A stretch of 17,796 nucleotides of DNA from Paracoccaceae bacterium (lineage in GTDB: Bacteria > Pseudomonadota > Alphaproteobacteria > Rhodobacterales > Rhodobacteraceae): contig JAESQH010000137.1 of assembly GCA_016765235.1 (NCBI GenBank), positions 1-17,796 on the forward strand, written 5' to 3'. The position numbers were made by a program, and so were the translations under genes. The notes beneath the pieces were generated by a model. It searched no databases. It saw nothing but the letters and a program-made list of their open reading frames with translations, and had not been told where the DNA came from. Shown here piece by piece: positions 1 through 7,041 of this stretch; position 1 is the stretch's first letter; the number at the start of each line of letters is the position of its first letter.

Positions 1-2
1 TT

Positions 3-225
3 TTAGCGGTAATTTTATCTGCAGCCATGTCATCTACTGCATCAGAACTAAATGCTTTGGGAACTATAACAGCATTGGATATATACAAACGAAATAGGAC
101 TGGCAACTTTACAGAAAAGCACTATGTGAACGCTTCCAAAATATTTACCTTGGTATGGGGTCTTATTGCCATTGCCATTGCCTGTGTTGCCAATCTATTT
201 GATAATTTAATACAGTTGGTCAACG
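3..225 (+). pseudogene. Sodium:solute symporter family transporter, internal/C-terminal fragment cut at both sides
   Basis: The frame is open from the left edge of the window. It reads AAMSSTASELNALG, then DIYKR, TEKHYVNASK and LFDNLIQLVN, which resembles the late transmembrane region of sodium:solute symporters (SSS family), where SSLxSALN, DFYKR and LIxAVN-type segments occur. These inner-membrane proteins import organic acids, amino acids or sugars with sodium. The match ends at about position 224 (the Asn of LVN). In the family the text would continue with a conserved NILGSLFYG-like segment and more membrane helices. Here the frame instead runs antisense into a LysR gene until a stop at 594-596. 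The start of the gene lies outside the window. I see a gene that has lost its 3' end, probably in the event that also cut the LysR gene. The family assignment is by recognition only; the substrate cannot be told. Confidence 0.72.
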
Positions 226-920
226 ATCAGGCTCCGTCCTTGGTTGAAACGAAAAATAACTGCTTCATTCGGAACGTGTTGTATTATCCACTTATGAAAC
301 GGAGCTCTGAAATTTTGCGAAATGTTGGCCACAAACTTGTGGTTGGGTGCGTCTTCGTCCCCAAGCAACATGCCATACTTTTTGACGTAATCTTTATGCG
401 CAAACAAGGCCACAGACATTTTACAAAGCGGTTGCACGACGTTGTCAGGCTCTTGCGGTTTTGCTCCGGCACGAAGGGCGATGTGCGCCTCGCCGTATTC
501 CAGCTTCAAACGTCGTTCTTCTGCAACCAACGAGATTCTCACTTCAGGATGCTGGCGCTGAAACTCGACCAACAAAGGTGTAATTTGGGGGGATAGTTCA
601 CTGAGGGTCGTAACGATCAGATCACCGCTAATGCTGGCGCTTCGCCCCTTCAGACGGCCAGCCAACTGCGTAAACTGGTCTTCGGTGGCCGCCGCGATCA
701 ACATCAAATCCCGCCCCGCCTCGGTCGGAACGTAGCCGCGCGGGTGACGGTGGAACAATTTGCTGTCCAACCGCTCCTCCAACGCATCAATGTGGCGGAT
801 AACAGTAGCGTGATGGATGCCGATGTATTCGGCGGCCGCACTTAAAGTTCCCAATCGGGCTACATGGTAGGCCGTTCGAATGTCGGTCCAGTTCTCAAGA
901 GTATCGTTATGTTCACTCAT
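207..920 (-). pseudogene. LysR-family transcriptional regulator, C-terminally truncated
   Basis: The product has a LysR-type winged helix-turn-helix near residues 10-60 (TLSAAAEYIGIHHATVIRHI, then LFHRHPRGYVPTEAG) and the first part of a LysR effector-binding domain. The ATG at 920 gives 237 residues. A TTG at 956 would add 12 unconvincing residues. LysR proteins are usually about 290-310 residues, so some 50-60 residues of the effector domain are missing. The frame stops at 207-209, just inside sequence that reads as a symporter on the other strand. The gene is divergent from the azoreductase-like gene at 1007, the usual layout of a LysR regulator and its target. A short inverted repeat GCACA/TGTGC (921-935) lies directly upstream of the start. 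Whether the shortened protein still binds DNA or responds to a ligand is unknown; most LysR proteins would lose effector control. Confidence 0.8.
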
Positions 921-1006
921 GCACACATCATGTGCATATTTTGATCTTATGTTCAATTAAATTCTAGCTATATCCAATCCATGAAAGCAAAAAATTGGAG
1001 AATATT

Positions 1007-1624
1007 ATGACCACGACCTCTTTGACCATCTTGAAACTAGACAGTTCCGGCCGGAAATCCGGATCAGTTTCCCGCCAACTAAGCGCGCGCCTCGTTAATC
1101 GTTTTGCGCGTGAATCAGAAGTGAACGTTATAGAACGAGATGTAGCAGGTGGATTGCCAGCTGTGACCGAAGAATGGATCGGTAGCAACTTCACACCAAG
1201 TGATGAGCGTTCCGAAGTTCAGACCGCCTTGCTGGCACAATCGGATGAGCTGGTTGCAGAGCTGCGCGCCGCAGATGTGTTGGTAATTGGCATGCCAATT
1301 TACAACTTTGGTGTTCCAGCCTCCCTGAAAGCCTGGATTGATCTGATCTGTCGCGCCGGGGAAACCTTTCAGTACGGCGAAAATGGTCCTGAAGGATTGC
1401 TGACCGGCAAGCGTGCGATTGTGACCGTTGCGTCTGGCGGTGTGCCCGTTGGTTCGCCAATGGATCACGCAACTACTTATCTGACACAGGTGTTGGGATT
1501 TGTAGGCATCACTGACGTTACGTATGTCTCGGCAACCGGTCTTGCTATGGATTCCGATGCGGCAATCAAATCAGCAGAATCCGAGATCGACGCACTGAAT
1601 ATCTCGCAACTTTTGGCCGCCTAA
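1007..1624 (+). CDS. azoR: FMN-dependent NADH-azoreductase/quinone reductase (AzoR/AcpD family)
   Basis: Cytoplasmic flavodoxin-fold enzyme of 205 residues, the normal family length of about 200. AzoR-type enzymes transfer two electrons from NAD(P)H through FMN to quinones and azo compounds, which protects against quinone stress. Visible marks are the N-terminal FMN phosphate loop (LDSSGRKSGSVSRQL), the core motif PIYNFGVPASLKAWID at about residues 98-113, and TFQYGENGPEGLL shortly after. All three are typical of the family. The ATG at 1007 is chosen because TTGGAG at 995-1000 gives a ribosome-binding site about 6 bases upstream. The alternative TTG at 995 would lie on that site. The gene is divergent from a truncated LysR regulator and is followed 23 bases later by a DoxX-family gene, probably in one transcript. 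Its physiological substrate cannot be read from sequence. Confidence 0.9.
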   Translation: MTTTSLTILKLDSSGRKSGSVSRQLSARLVNRFARESEVNVIERDVAGGLPAVTEEWIGSNFTPSDERSEVQTALLAQSDELVAELRAADVLVIGMPIYNFGVPASLKAWIDLICRAGETFQYGENGPEGLLTGKRAIVTVASGGVPVGSPMDHATTYLTQVLGFVGITDVTYVSATGLAMDSDAAIKSAESEIDALNISQLLAA

Positions 1625-1647
1625 TATGAATTGAACTGGAGATTGAA

Positions 1648-2010
1648 ATGAATAGTAAGATGAAAATCTATGGCCTCTGGGTCTTGAAAACTCTCGCAGC
1701 GCTCGCCTTTCTCGGGGCAGCTTATGCAAAACTGACGGGCGTTGAAATGATGGTCGCGACGTTTGACGGTATCGGTATCGGTCAATGGTTCCGGTATGTG
1801 ACCGGCGTGATTGAAATTGTTGGTGCCGTACTGTTGTTCGTACCGGGCAAAGCATTTTACGGCGCGTCTTTGTTAGCTGTCACGATGTTCGGTGCGATCG
1901 CATCACATCTGGTGCTAATTGGTGGTAACCCGTTGCCCGCAATTATATTGCTCGCAATTACGGCTACGATCGCGTGGAACAACAAAGAACAGATGTCAAC
2001 GGCTGCCTGA
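1648..2010 (+). CDS. DoxX family membrane protein
   Basis: A 120-residue integral membrane protein with four predicted hydrophobic segments, roughly at residues 10-27, 45-65, 68-90 and 93-108. The overall pattern is that of DoxX-like proteins: a first helix ending in FLGAAYAKLTG, then a glycine-rich second helix with VIEIVGAVLLFVPG. DoxX-family proteins are linked to respiratory quinol oxidation and thiol or redox homeostasis in several bacteria, but this branch has no fixed function. The start is supported by GGAG at 1638-1641, about 6 bases before the ATG. It follows the azoreductase gene closely, so a shared role in quinone or electrophile defence is a reasonable inference. Confidence 0.85.
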   Translation: MNSKMKIYGLWVLKTLAALAFLGAAYAKLTGVEMMVATFDGIGIGQWFRYVTGVIEIVGAVLLFVPGKAFYGASLLAVTMFGAIASHLVLIGGNPLPAIILLAITATIAWNNKEQMSTAA

Positions 2011-2018
2011 ATCAATTG

Positions 2019-2046
2019 CTGCTCCGGTTAAATTAAATCGGAGCAG
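2019..2046. terminator. Hairpin after the azoR-doxX unit, possible weak terminator
   Basis: A perfect 8-bp stem CTGCTCCG/CGGAGCAG (2019-2026 and 2039-2046) starts 9 bases after the doxX-like stop codon. Inner G-T and two A-T pairs can extend it. No run of T follows on the + strand, so termination would be weak or would need other factors. The rest of the 198-base gap before the MATE gene holds a small palindrome, TAGAT-TTAC-ATCTA at 2080-2093, that could be an operator but has no other support. Confidence 0.45.
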
Positions 2047-2208
2047 TGGTGGAGAATGCGTTAAACGGTATTGGCATTGTAGATTTACATCTAAAATTTC
2101 CCCGCATATGTCTGGATGCCTATCTGGACAGAAGCTGTTGCTAGCTCAAGATGCGGCCAAGGCCGACCTTCGCCAACTGTCGTCTGGGCAAAAACAGGAT
2201 ATCAAATA

Positions 2209-3603
2209 ATGAGTGAAAAAGACGACCCGGTTTTCCTGAACGGAAGTCTAATGCGACACGTCTCGGTAATGTCTTTTACTGGCAGTATCGGTCTAATGGC
2301 GATGTTTGCGGTCGACTTCGTCGACATGATTTTCATCTCGATGCTCGGTAACGAGGCGTTGGCTGCGGCCGTTGGATACGCCGGAACGGTCTTGTTTTTC
2401 ACCAATTCGATCAATATCGGCTTATCTATCGCGGCCGGTTCGCTCGTATCGCGATCACTTGGGGCAAAAAAACCAACTGAAGCGCGCGAATTCGCGACCA
2501 GCGTTGCGGTTTTCGGAGTGCTCACTGGCTTGATCGTTCCGGCAATCGCCCTGCCCTTGCTGCCAAATATTTTGTTGTTGTTAGGGGCACAAGGCGATAC
2601 GGCAAGCCTCGCGACAACGTACCTGTGGATAATCATGCCAACCATGCCGTTTATTTCGGTTGCGATTATAAGTATGGCCATTTTACGTACCCACGGGGAC
2701 GCTAAACGCTCCATGTCTGCCACGCTGTTCGGCGCATTGCTGAATGCTGTACTCGACCCAATACTGATTTTCGGTTTTGATCTAGGGCTCGAAGGCGCTG
2801 CAATTGCATCAGTATTTGCGCGGTTGTTAATGCTATATATTGCGCTAGCTCCAGTAATACGAAGATATGATGGTTTCGCAAAACCGAATACAAGTTTGCT
2901 GGCGCGCGACTTTCGCTCCGTTTCAAATATTGCCGGCCCCGCAGTCCTAACCAATGTTGCTACACCCGTAGGAATGGCAATCGTTATGCGCGAAATGTCG
3001 AAATATGGCACTGATGCCATTGCCGGCATGGCGATCGTTGGCCGCCTTACGCCCATCGCCTTTGCCGTAATATTTGCTCTGTCCGGAGCGATCGGCCCAA
3101 TCGTCGGTCAAAATTTTGGTGCCGGTCGTATGGACAGAGTTCGCGGTGCGTTTAAAGCAGGCATATTGTTCATAGGTGTATACGTTTTGTTCGCAACAGC
3201 GATATTGTTCTTGGTCCGCGAACCAGTCGCTAATCTGTTCAATGCTGAAGGTTTGACCCGCTCGATTATCTACCTATTTTGTGGACCGCTTGCACTGTCA
3301 TATTTCTTCAACGGCATGATATTTGTTTCCAACGCATCGTTTAACAATCTAGGTCACCCCGGAAAATCAGCATGGATCAATTGGGGACGAAATACTTTAG
3401 GAACTTGGCCGTTCGTTATCGCGGGTTCAGCGTGGTTCGGGGCAGAAGGAGTATTGATTGGTCAAGCAGTGGGCGGAGTATTCTTCGCAGTTATCGCAAT
3501 CATTTTAGCCATACGCGTCATGAACGCGAGCGATGCTCCCGTAGGTCAGGCCCCATTCCAAGGACATAGACGCATGCACCAATTGTTTAGTCGAGGACGG
3601 TGA
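2209..3603 (+). CDS. MATE family multidrug/metabolite efflux transporter
   Basis: A 464-residue inner-membrane protein with about twelve hydrophobic segments, the standard size and layout of MATE transporters. These export drugs, cations or metabolites using a sodium or proton gradient. Characteristic stretches include FAVDFVDMIFISMLG in the first helix pair, SLVSRSLGAKKPTEA after the second, and the start of the second half near PAVLTNVATPVGMAIVMREM. A frame extension upstream to 2116 is rejected because its residues are not membrane-transporter-like. The ATG at 2209 begins MSEKDDPVF and has AGGA about 9 bases upstream. The gene is separated by 198 bases and a hairpin from the doxX-like gene and probably has its own promoter. 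It converges with the xylG end. The substrate is unknown. Confidence 0.9.
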   Translation: MSEKDDPVFLNGSLMRHVSVMSFTGSIGLMAMFAVDFVDMIFISMLGNEALAAAVGYAGTVLFFTNSINIGLSIAAGSLVSRSLGAKKPTEAREFATSVAVFGVLTGLIVPAIALPLLPNILLLLGAQGDTASLATTYLWIIMPTMPFISVAIISMAILRTHGDAKRSMSATLFGALLNAVLDPILIFGFDLGLEGAAIASVFARLLMLYIALAPVIRRYDGFAKPNTSLLARDFRSVSNIAGPAVLTNVATPVGMAIVMREMSKYGTDAIAGMAIVGRLTPIAFAVIFALSGAIGPIVGQNFGAGRMDRVRGAFKAGILFIGVYVLFATAILFLVREPVANLFNAEGLTRSIIYLFCGPLALSYFFNGMIFVSNASFNNLGHPGKSAWINWGRNTLGTWPFVIAGSAWFGAEGVLIGQAVGGVFFAVIAIILAIRVMNASDAPVGQAPFQGHRRMHQLFSRGR

Positions 3604-3665
3604 TGATTGATCGCGAACCCAATGCAGTCGAATAGAATGGTTCGGCCCAATACCCAAAGTTGAAT

Positions 3666-4421
3666 TCAATTCGATTTGGTTGGTTTCTTCCCCAGGATAA
3701 TCATGCTCAATATCTCGTCATCGGTTACGTCTGCTACGTTTTCGGTCCCAACCAGTTTGCCATTTTTCATAACACTTATACGGTCGCACAATTCCATAAC
3801 ATCGTGGATGTCGTGGCTGATCAGGAATATTCCAATCCCCTCAGCTTTAAGCTGGTTGATCAACTCGGCAACCATTGCGGTTTCTTGTGGCCCAAGCGCT
3901 GCCGTTGGTTCATCCATTATCAGGATGCGTGCATTAAAATAGACCGCTCGAGTGATGGCTACAGACTGCCGCTGCCCGCCCGAAAGCGCGCTGACCGGAG
4001 ACTTGAAGTTCGTGAAATTCGGATTGAGGCGTTGCATGATTTTACGGGTTTCGGCCTCCATCGCGTCATCGTCGACCATGCCAAATTTATTTACGATCTC
4101 GCGACCCAGAAACAAGTTTGAGGCCGCGTCAAGATTATCGGCTAGTGCCAATGTCTGGTAAATCGTCTCGATATTATAGGCGCGTGCGTCGCGTGGGTTG
4201 TTGATCGTCGCCTTCTCGCCGTTAACAAATATTTCACCTGCATCAGCTTTATAAGCGCCCGATAGCACCTTGATCAGTGTCGATTTTCCCGCACCATTGT
4301 GACCCAGAACGCCGACGACTTCGCCGGGATACAGATCAACACTGACATCGTTTACAGCTTTAACACCGCCAAATGCCAATTCGATGTTTTTCATTTCGAT
4401 CAGTGGAGTTTGCTTGTTCAT
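3666..4421 (-). CDS. xylG: Xylose ABC transporter ATP-binding protein (single NBD)
   Basis: Cytoplasmic ATPase of 251 residues with one nucleotide-binding domain, as in FrcA-type sugar importers, not the two fused domains of E. coli XylG. It would act as a homodimer. It has Walker A GHNGAGKST (40-48), a Q-loop Gln at about 89, signature LSGGQ (146-150), Walker B ILIMDEP (166-172) and the switch His at 203 (SHD). The ATG at 4421 is preferred to an upstream TTG at 4427 because a strong AGGGGGA lies about 7 bases before it. The gene follows xylH with only 11 bases between them, so xylF-xylH-xylG is one transcription unit. The assignment to xylose comes from the xylF, xylR and xylAB neighbours. 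It is last in its operon and converges with the MATE gene. I saw no clear terminator in the 62-base gap; the palindrome TTGAATTCAA (3660-3669) overlaps its stop. Confidence 0.92.
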   Translation of the reverse strand: MNKQTPLIEMKNIELAFGGVKAVNDVSVDLYPGEVVGVLGHNGAGKSTLIKVLSGAYKADAGEIFVNGEKATINNPRDARAYNIETIYQTLALADNLDAASNLFLGREIVNKFGMVDDDAMEAETRKIMQRLNPNFTNFKSPVSALSGGQRQSVAITRAVYFNARILIMDEPTAALGPQETAMVAELINQLKAEGIGIFLISHDIHDVMELCDRISVMKNGKLVGTENVADVTDDEILSMIILGKKPTKSN

Positions 4422-4432
4422 ACTCAATCCCC

Positions 4433-5701
4433 CTATACGCCAGCGCGGCGGCGATAAACGATGTCGATAAATACAGCCAGCACAAGTACTACGCCCACTA
4501 CGATCGACTGCAACGGCGCATCAACGCCCACCATCGCCATACCGGACTGCAACGATTGCATAATGACCGCGCCGATTATTGCGCCGTAAATTGTGCCGAT
4601 ACCGCCGGACAAAGCAGTGCCACCGATTACGGCCGCCGCGATAACGCGAAGTTCGTCCAGTACGCCCAGGTCATTCCCAACGGCCCCAAGGCGTGCCGAC
4701 GCGATGACGGCCGCAATGGCCGTTAGGGCACCCATCAATGCGAATACTTTTACGGTTAACATGCGCGTGTTAATACCAGACAGCTCTGCTGCGTCAGGGT
4801 TACCGCCTGTAGCAAAAACGTACCTTCCAAATCTGGTTTTCTGTGCAACCACCGTCATAACAATGGCCACTACCAAAAGAATGATCACAGGGATCGCGAT
4901 ACCGTGCGAGATGAATAATCCGTCCGCAGGATATTCGATCCCCTCGGCCTCCGCGTATCGTTTGGCGGCACCTTTGGGTAACGGGTAGGCGTTCATGATG
5001 ACGACGTAACCGAGAATAAACAGTGTCACGATGCCACCCTGCGCGTATTCGGCCCAGAGCGGTTTGACTTTGAAACCGTGGCTCGATTTTCGCCGCCTTG
5101 CCAATACCATCGTCACCACGGCAGCTATTGTTGCGACCATCCCGACCAGCCAGCTGAGCTGTGCACCAAGCGTTCCCTCGACACCGCCACCAAGCATGCG
5201 GAACGTGCTGTCGAGCGGGGCAACCGTTTGACCCTGTGTCACCCACCACGCAGCACCCCGCCAAACCAATAGCCCGCCGAGTGTTACGATGAATGCTGGA
5301 ACAGTCAGATAGCCGATTATCCAGCCCTGGAATGCGCCAATAATTGTCCCAAGTAACAGGCCCGCCACGGCGGTAATCATCCAGATACTCCAATGGCCAA
5401 AACCTAGATATTCGGGAAGTATATTGAGTTGAAGTGTTCCCATCACCATGCCTATAAATCCCAGCAATGCGCCGACAGACAAATCAATATGGCGGGTGAC
5501 GATAACAAATACCATTCCGGTCGACATAACAGCAACAGACGCTGTCTGGACAGATAGGTTAAATAAGTTCCGAGGGGTCATAAACCGACCGCCTGTCGAC
5601 AAATCGAAGACAATCCACAACAGCACCAGCGCCCCGATCATACCCAAAAGGCGTAGATCAATGCCGACGGCACCTACAACATTCCGCATGATTTTCTTCA
5701 T
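4433..5701 (-). CDS. xylH: Xylose ABC transporter permease
   Basis: A 422-residue inner-membrane permease of the XylH/RbsC branch (BPD_transp_2 family), with about ten hydrophobic segments. Recognisable parts are VIVTRHIDLSVGALLGF near residue 67, the core NPDAAELSGIN before the coupling region, and the conserved pair RVIAAAVIGGTALSGGIGT near the end. A longer hydrophilic loop around residues 240-265 (KGAAKRYAEAEGIEYPADG) is a feature of xylose permeases compared with ribose permeases. The ATG at 5701 has AAGGG about 8 bases upstream. It lies between xylF and xylG, and a strong stem-loop in the 120-base gap after xylF may reduce its expression relative to the binding protein. It forms the membrane channel through which XylF delivers D-xylose. 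Confidence 0.93.
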   Translation of the reverse strand: MKKIMRNVVGAVGIDLRLLGMIGALVLLWIVFDLSTGGRFMTPRNLFNLSVQTASVAVMSTGMVFVIVTRHIDLSVGALLGFIGMVMGTLQLNILPEYLGFGHWSIWMITAVAGLLLGTIIGAFQGWIIGYLTVPAFIVTLGGLLVWRGAAWWVTQGQTVAPLDSTFRMLGGGVEGTLGAQLSWLVGMVATIAAVVTMVLARRRKSSHGFKVKPLWAEYAQGGIVTLFILGYVVIMNAYPLPKGAAKRYAEAEGIEYPADGLFISHGIAIPVIILLVVAIVMTVVAQKTRFGRYVFATGGNPDAAELSGINTRMLTVKVFALMGALTAIAAVIASARLGAVGNDLGVLDELRVIAAAVIGGTALSGGIGTIYGAIIGAVIMQSLQSGMAMVGVDAPLQSIVVGVVLVLAVFIDIVYRRRAGV

Positions 5702-5788
5702 TGGGCGACCCTTCGATGTTGAACACTACTATGGGTGCGCACGTGCGCGCGGCCAGAGTATTCGAATTTTGAATGATTTGGAAAGGCT

Positions 5789-5813
5789 CCTCCTCCGACA
5801 CTGCCGGAGGAGG
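5789..5813 (-). terminator. Stem-loop between xylF and xylH (attenuator or mRNA-stabilising hairpin)
   Basis: A perfect 9-bp GC-rich stem (CCTCCTCCG at 5789-5797, CGGAGGAGG at 5805-5813) with a 7-base loop lies just after the xylF stop codon. In the sense of the operon it is not followed by a T-run, so it is probably a partial terminator or a block to 3'-5' RNA decay. Such hairpins behind binding-protein genes commonly give more binding protein than permease. Confidence 0.7.
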
Positions 5814-5821
5814 TATTTTTC

Positions 5822-6853
5822 TTAGTCACAAGCAGCGCGTGTACCGGTGGCGACACCAGCACAAAGCTTGTCTTTCGCGATCCAACCAGCGTCGATAACG
5901 TCGCTTAGGTTGTCAGCAGATATCGGCACAGGCGCCAGGAATATTGCGGACAAGGTTGTACCCGATGGGGACGTCCACGATGCAGCCCCTGCAACGTCTG
6001 CATTCATGGCACCGCCAGCCAAAGCTACAGCGATTTCACCAGCAGCTTTACCCAGTGCACGGGCGTCTTTCCAAACCGAAACGGTTTGTGTGCCCAAAGC
6101 AACACGGTTAAGCGCAGCGTGGTCGCCGTCTTGACCGGATACAGGAATACCCTCCATGCCTTGTGCCGTAAGGGCAGCAACTACACCGCCAGCAGTACCG
6201 TCGTTCGAAGCCACAACAGCGTCAACATTGTTGTCTTGTGCTGTGAGTATCTGCTCCATATTACGCTGTGCGTTCGCCGGCGCCCAACCATCGGTGTAGG
6301 CTTCAGCAACGATAGTGATGTCACCTGCGTCGATTGCAGCCTGAAGAATCTCCTGTTGACCGCCACGAAGGAAATCTGCGTTTGGATCTGTTGGCGAACC
6401 TTTGATCATCACGTAGTTACCTGTTGGCTGAGCCGCCAGAACTGCGCGTGCCTGCATACGACCAACTTCAACGTTGTCGAAAGTCAGGTAGAATGCACGG
6501 CTGTCTTCGATCAAACGGTCATACGCAATTACAGGAATGCCTTCGTCAGCCGCGGCAGAAACCGCAGGCCCGATTGCAGATGCATCTTGCGCTAGGATGA
6601 TCAGTGCATTTGCGCCGCGGGCGATCAGGCTTTCAACATCCGAAAGCTGCTTCGCCGACGAGCTTTGCGCATCCGCCGAGATATACTCAACACCGGCAGC
6701 TTCAAGCGCAGCTTTGATCGCGCCTTCGTCAGTTTTCCAGCGTTCTTCCTGAAAGTTCGACCAGCTGACGCCAACGATTAGCTCAGCGGCTAAAGTCGAA
6801 GTTGCAACAACCGTGCTTAGCGCGGCAGCTGCGATAATTCCCAATTTTTTCAT
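5822..6853 (-). CDS. xylF: D-xylose-binding periplasmic protein
   Basis: A 343-residue substrate-binding protein of the sugar-binding PBP-I family that captures D-xylose in the periplasm and hands it to XylH/XylG. Residues 1-23 (MKKLGIIAAAALSTVVATST, then LAA) form a classic Sec signal peptide, with cleavage after Ala22 or Ala23. The mature part carries XylF-like stretches: SNFQEERW near the start, ALIILAQDASAIGP, VIAYDRLI, YVMIKGSPTDPNAD, DGWAPANA, VVASNDGTAGG and VSGQDGD, all in the order seen in E. coli XylF. The ATG at 6853 follows an excellent ribosome-binding site (GGGAGGAAG). An in-frame start at 6895 would precede the signal peptide and is rejected. It is the first gene of xylFHG, transcribed from a consensus-like promoter with an overlapping palindrome, so repression by XylR and induction by xylose are likely. 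Confidence 0.95.
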   Translation of the reverse strand: MKKLGIIAAAALSTVVATSTLAAELIVGVSWSNFQEERWKTDEGAIKAALEAAGVEYISADAQSSSAKQLSDVESLIARGANALIILAQDASAIGPAVSAAADEGIPVIAYDRLIEDSRAFYLTFDNVEVGRMQARAVLAAQPTGNYVMIKGSPTDPNADFLRGGQQEILQAAIDAGDITIVAEAYTDGWAPANAQRNMEQILTAQDNNVDAVVASNDGTAGGVVAALTAQGMEGIPVSGQDGDHAALNRVALGTQTVSVWKDARALGKAAGEIAVALAGGAMNADVAGAASWTSPSGTTLSAIFLAPVPISADNLSDVIDAGWIAKDKLCAGVATGTRAACD

Positions 6854-6927
6854 TTCTTCCTCCCAAGTAATTTTATGCGCACAGCAACCATCCAAGGCTT
6901 GCCGTGTCGTTCATAACTATGCTCTAT

Positions 6928-6950
6928 TTTAATTTGCTAATCAAATTAAA
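6928..6950. promoter_or_regulatory. Candidate XylR operator 1 (xylF/xylR intergenic palindrome)
   Basis: A perfect 9-bp inverted repeat TTTAATTTG/CAAATTAAA with a 5-base spacer CTAAT, 23 bp in total. It directly follows the -10 box of the xylF promoter and so covers the expected transcription start, the classic position for a repressor. It also lies upstream of the divergent xylR gene. A closely similar 23-bp site lies at 11107-11129. Binding by the ROK protein encoded next to it is inference from position and symmetry. Confidence 0.7.
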
Positions 6951-6978
6951 TAATAATAACATACACAATGTTGTTCAA
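6950..6978 (-). promoter_or_regulatory. Sigma-70-type promoter of xylFHG
   Basis: On the - strand the -35 box TTGAAC (6973-6978) is followed, after exactly 17 bases, by the -10 box TATTAT (6950-6955). Both are near consensus and the spacing is ideal. The palindrome at 6928-6950 touches the -10 box. The leader to the xylF ATG at 6853 would be about 90 bases. Confidence 0.65.
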
Positions 6979-7041
6979 TTGTACTAAAAATTATTGTTTT
7001 TGGCCAATAAATTAACGGATAAGTGGAAGGAAAAATTTGAG

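Noticed and set aside
225..596. Continuation of the left + strand frame as a real coding sequence
   Set aside because: After about 225 the translation is the antisense of a clear LysR helix-turn-helix/effector-domain gene and shows no symporter features.
2116..2208. Upstream extension of the MATE gene
   Set aside because: Residues are unlike transporter N-termini, and the ATG at 2209 has a ribosome-binding site and a natural start.
2202..3056. 284-codon open frame on the - strand opposite the MATE gene
   Set aside because: It is the reverse shadow of a conserved membrane transporter; no family features and low-complexity composition.
5789..5820. The xylF-xylH hairpin as a + strand terminator with TATTTTT tail
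   Set aside because: It has the right shape on +, but no + strand gene ends nearby; both flanking genes are on -, so the role in the xyl transcript is preferred.
6086..6595. 169-codon open frame on + inside xylF
   Set aside because: Shadow of the xylF coding sequence; Cys- and Arg-rich without recognisable domain.
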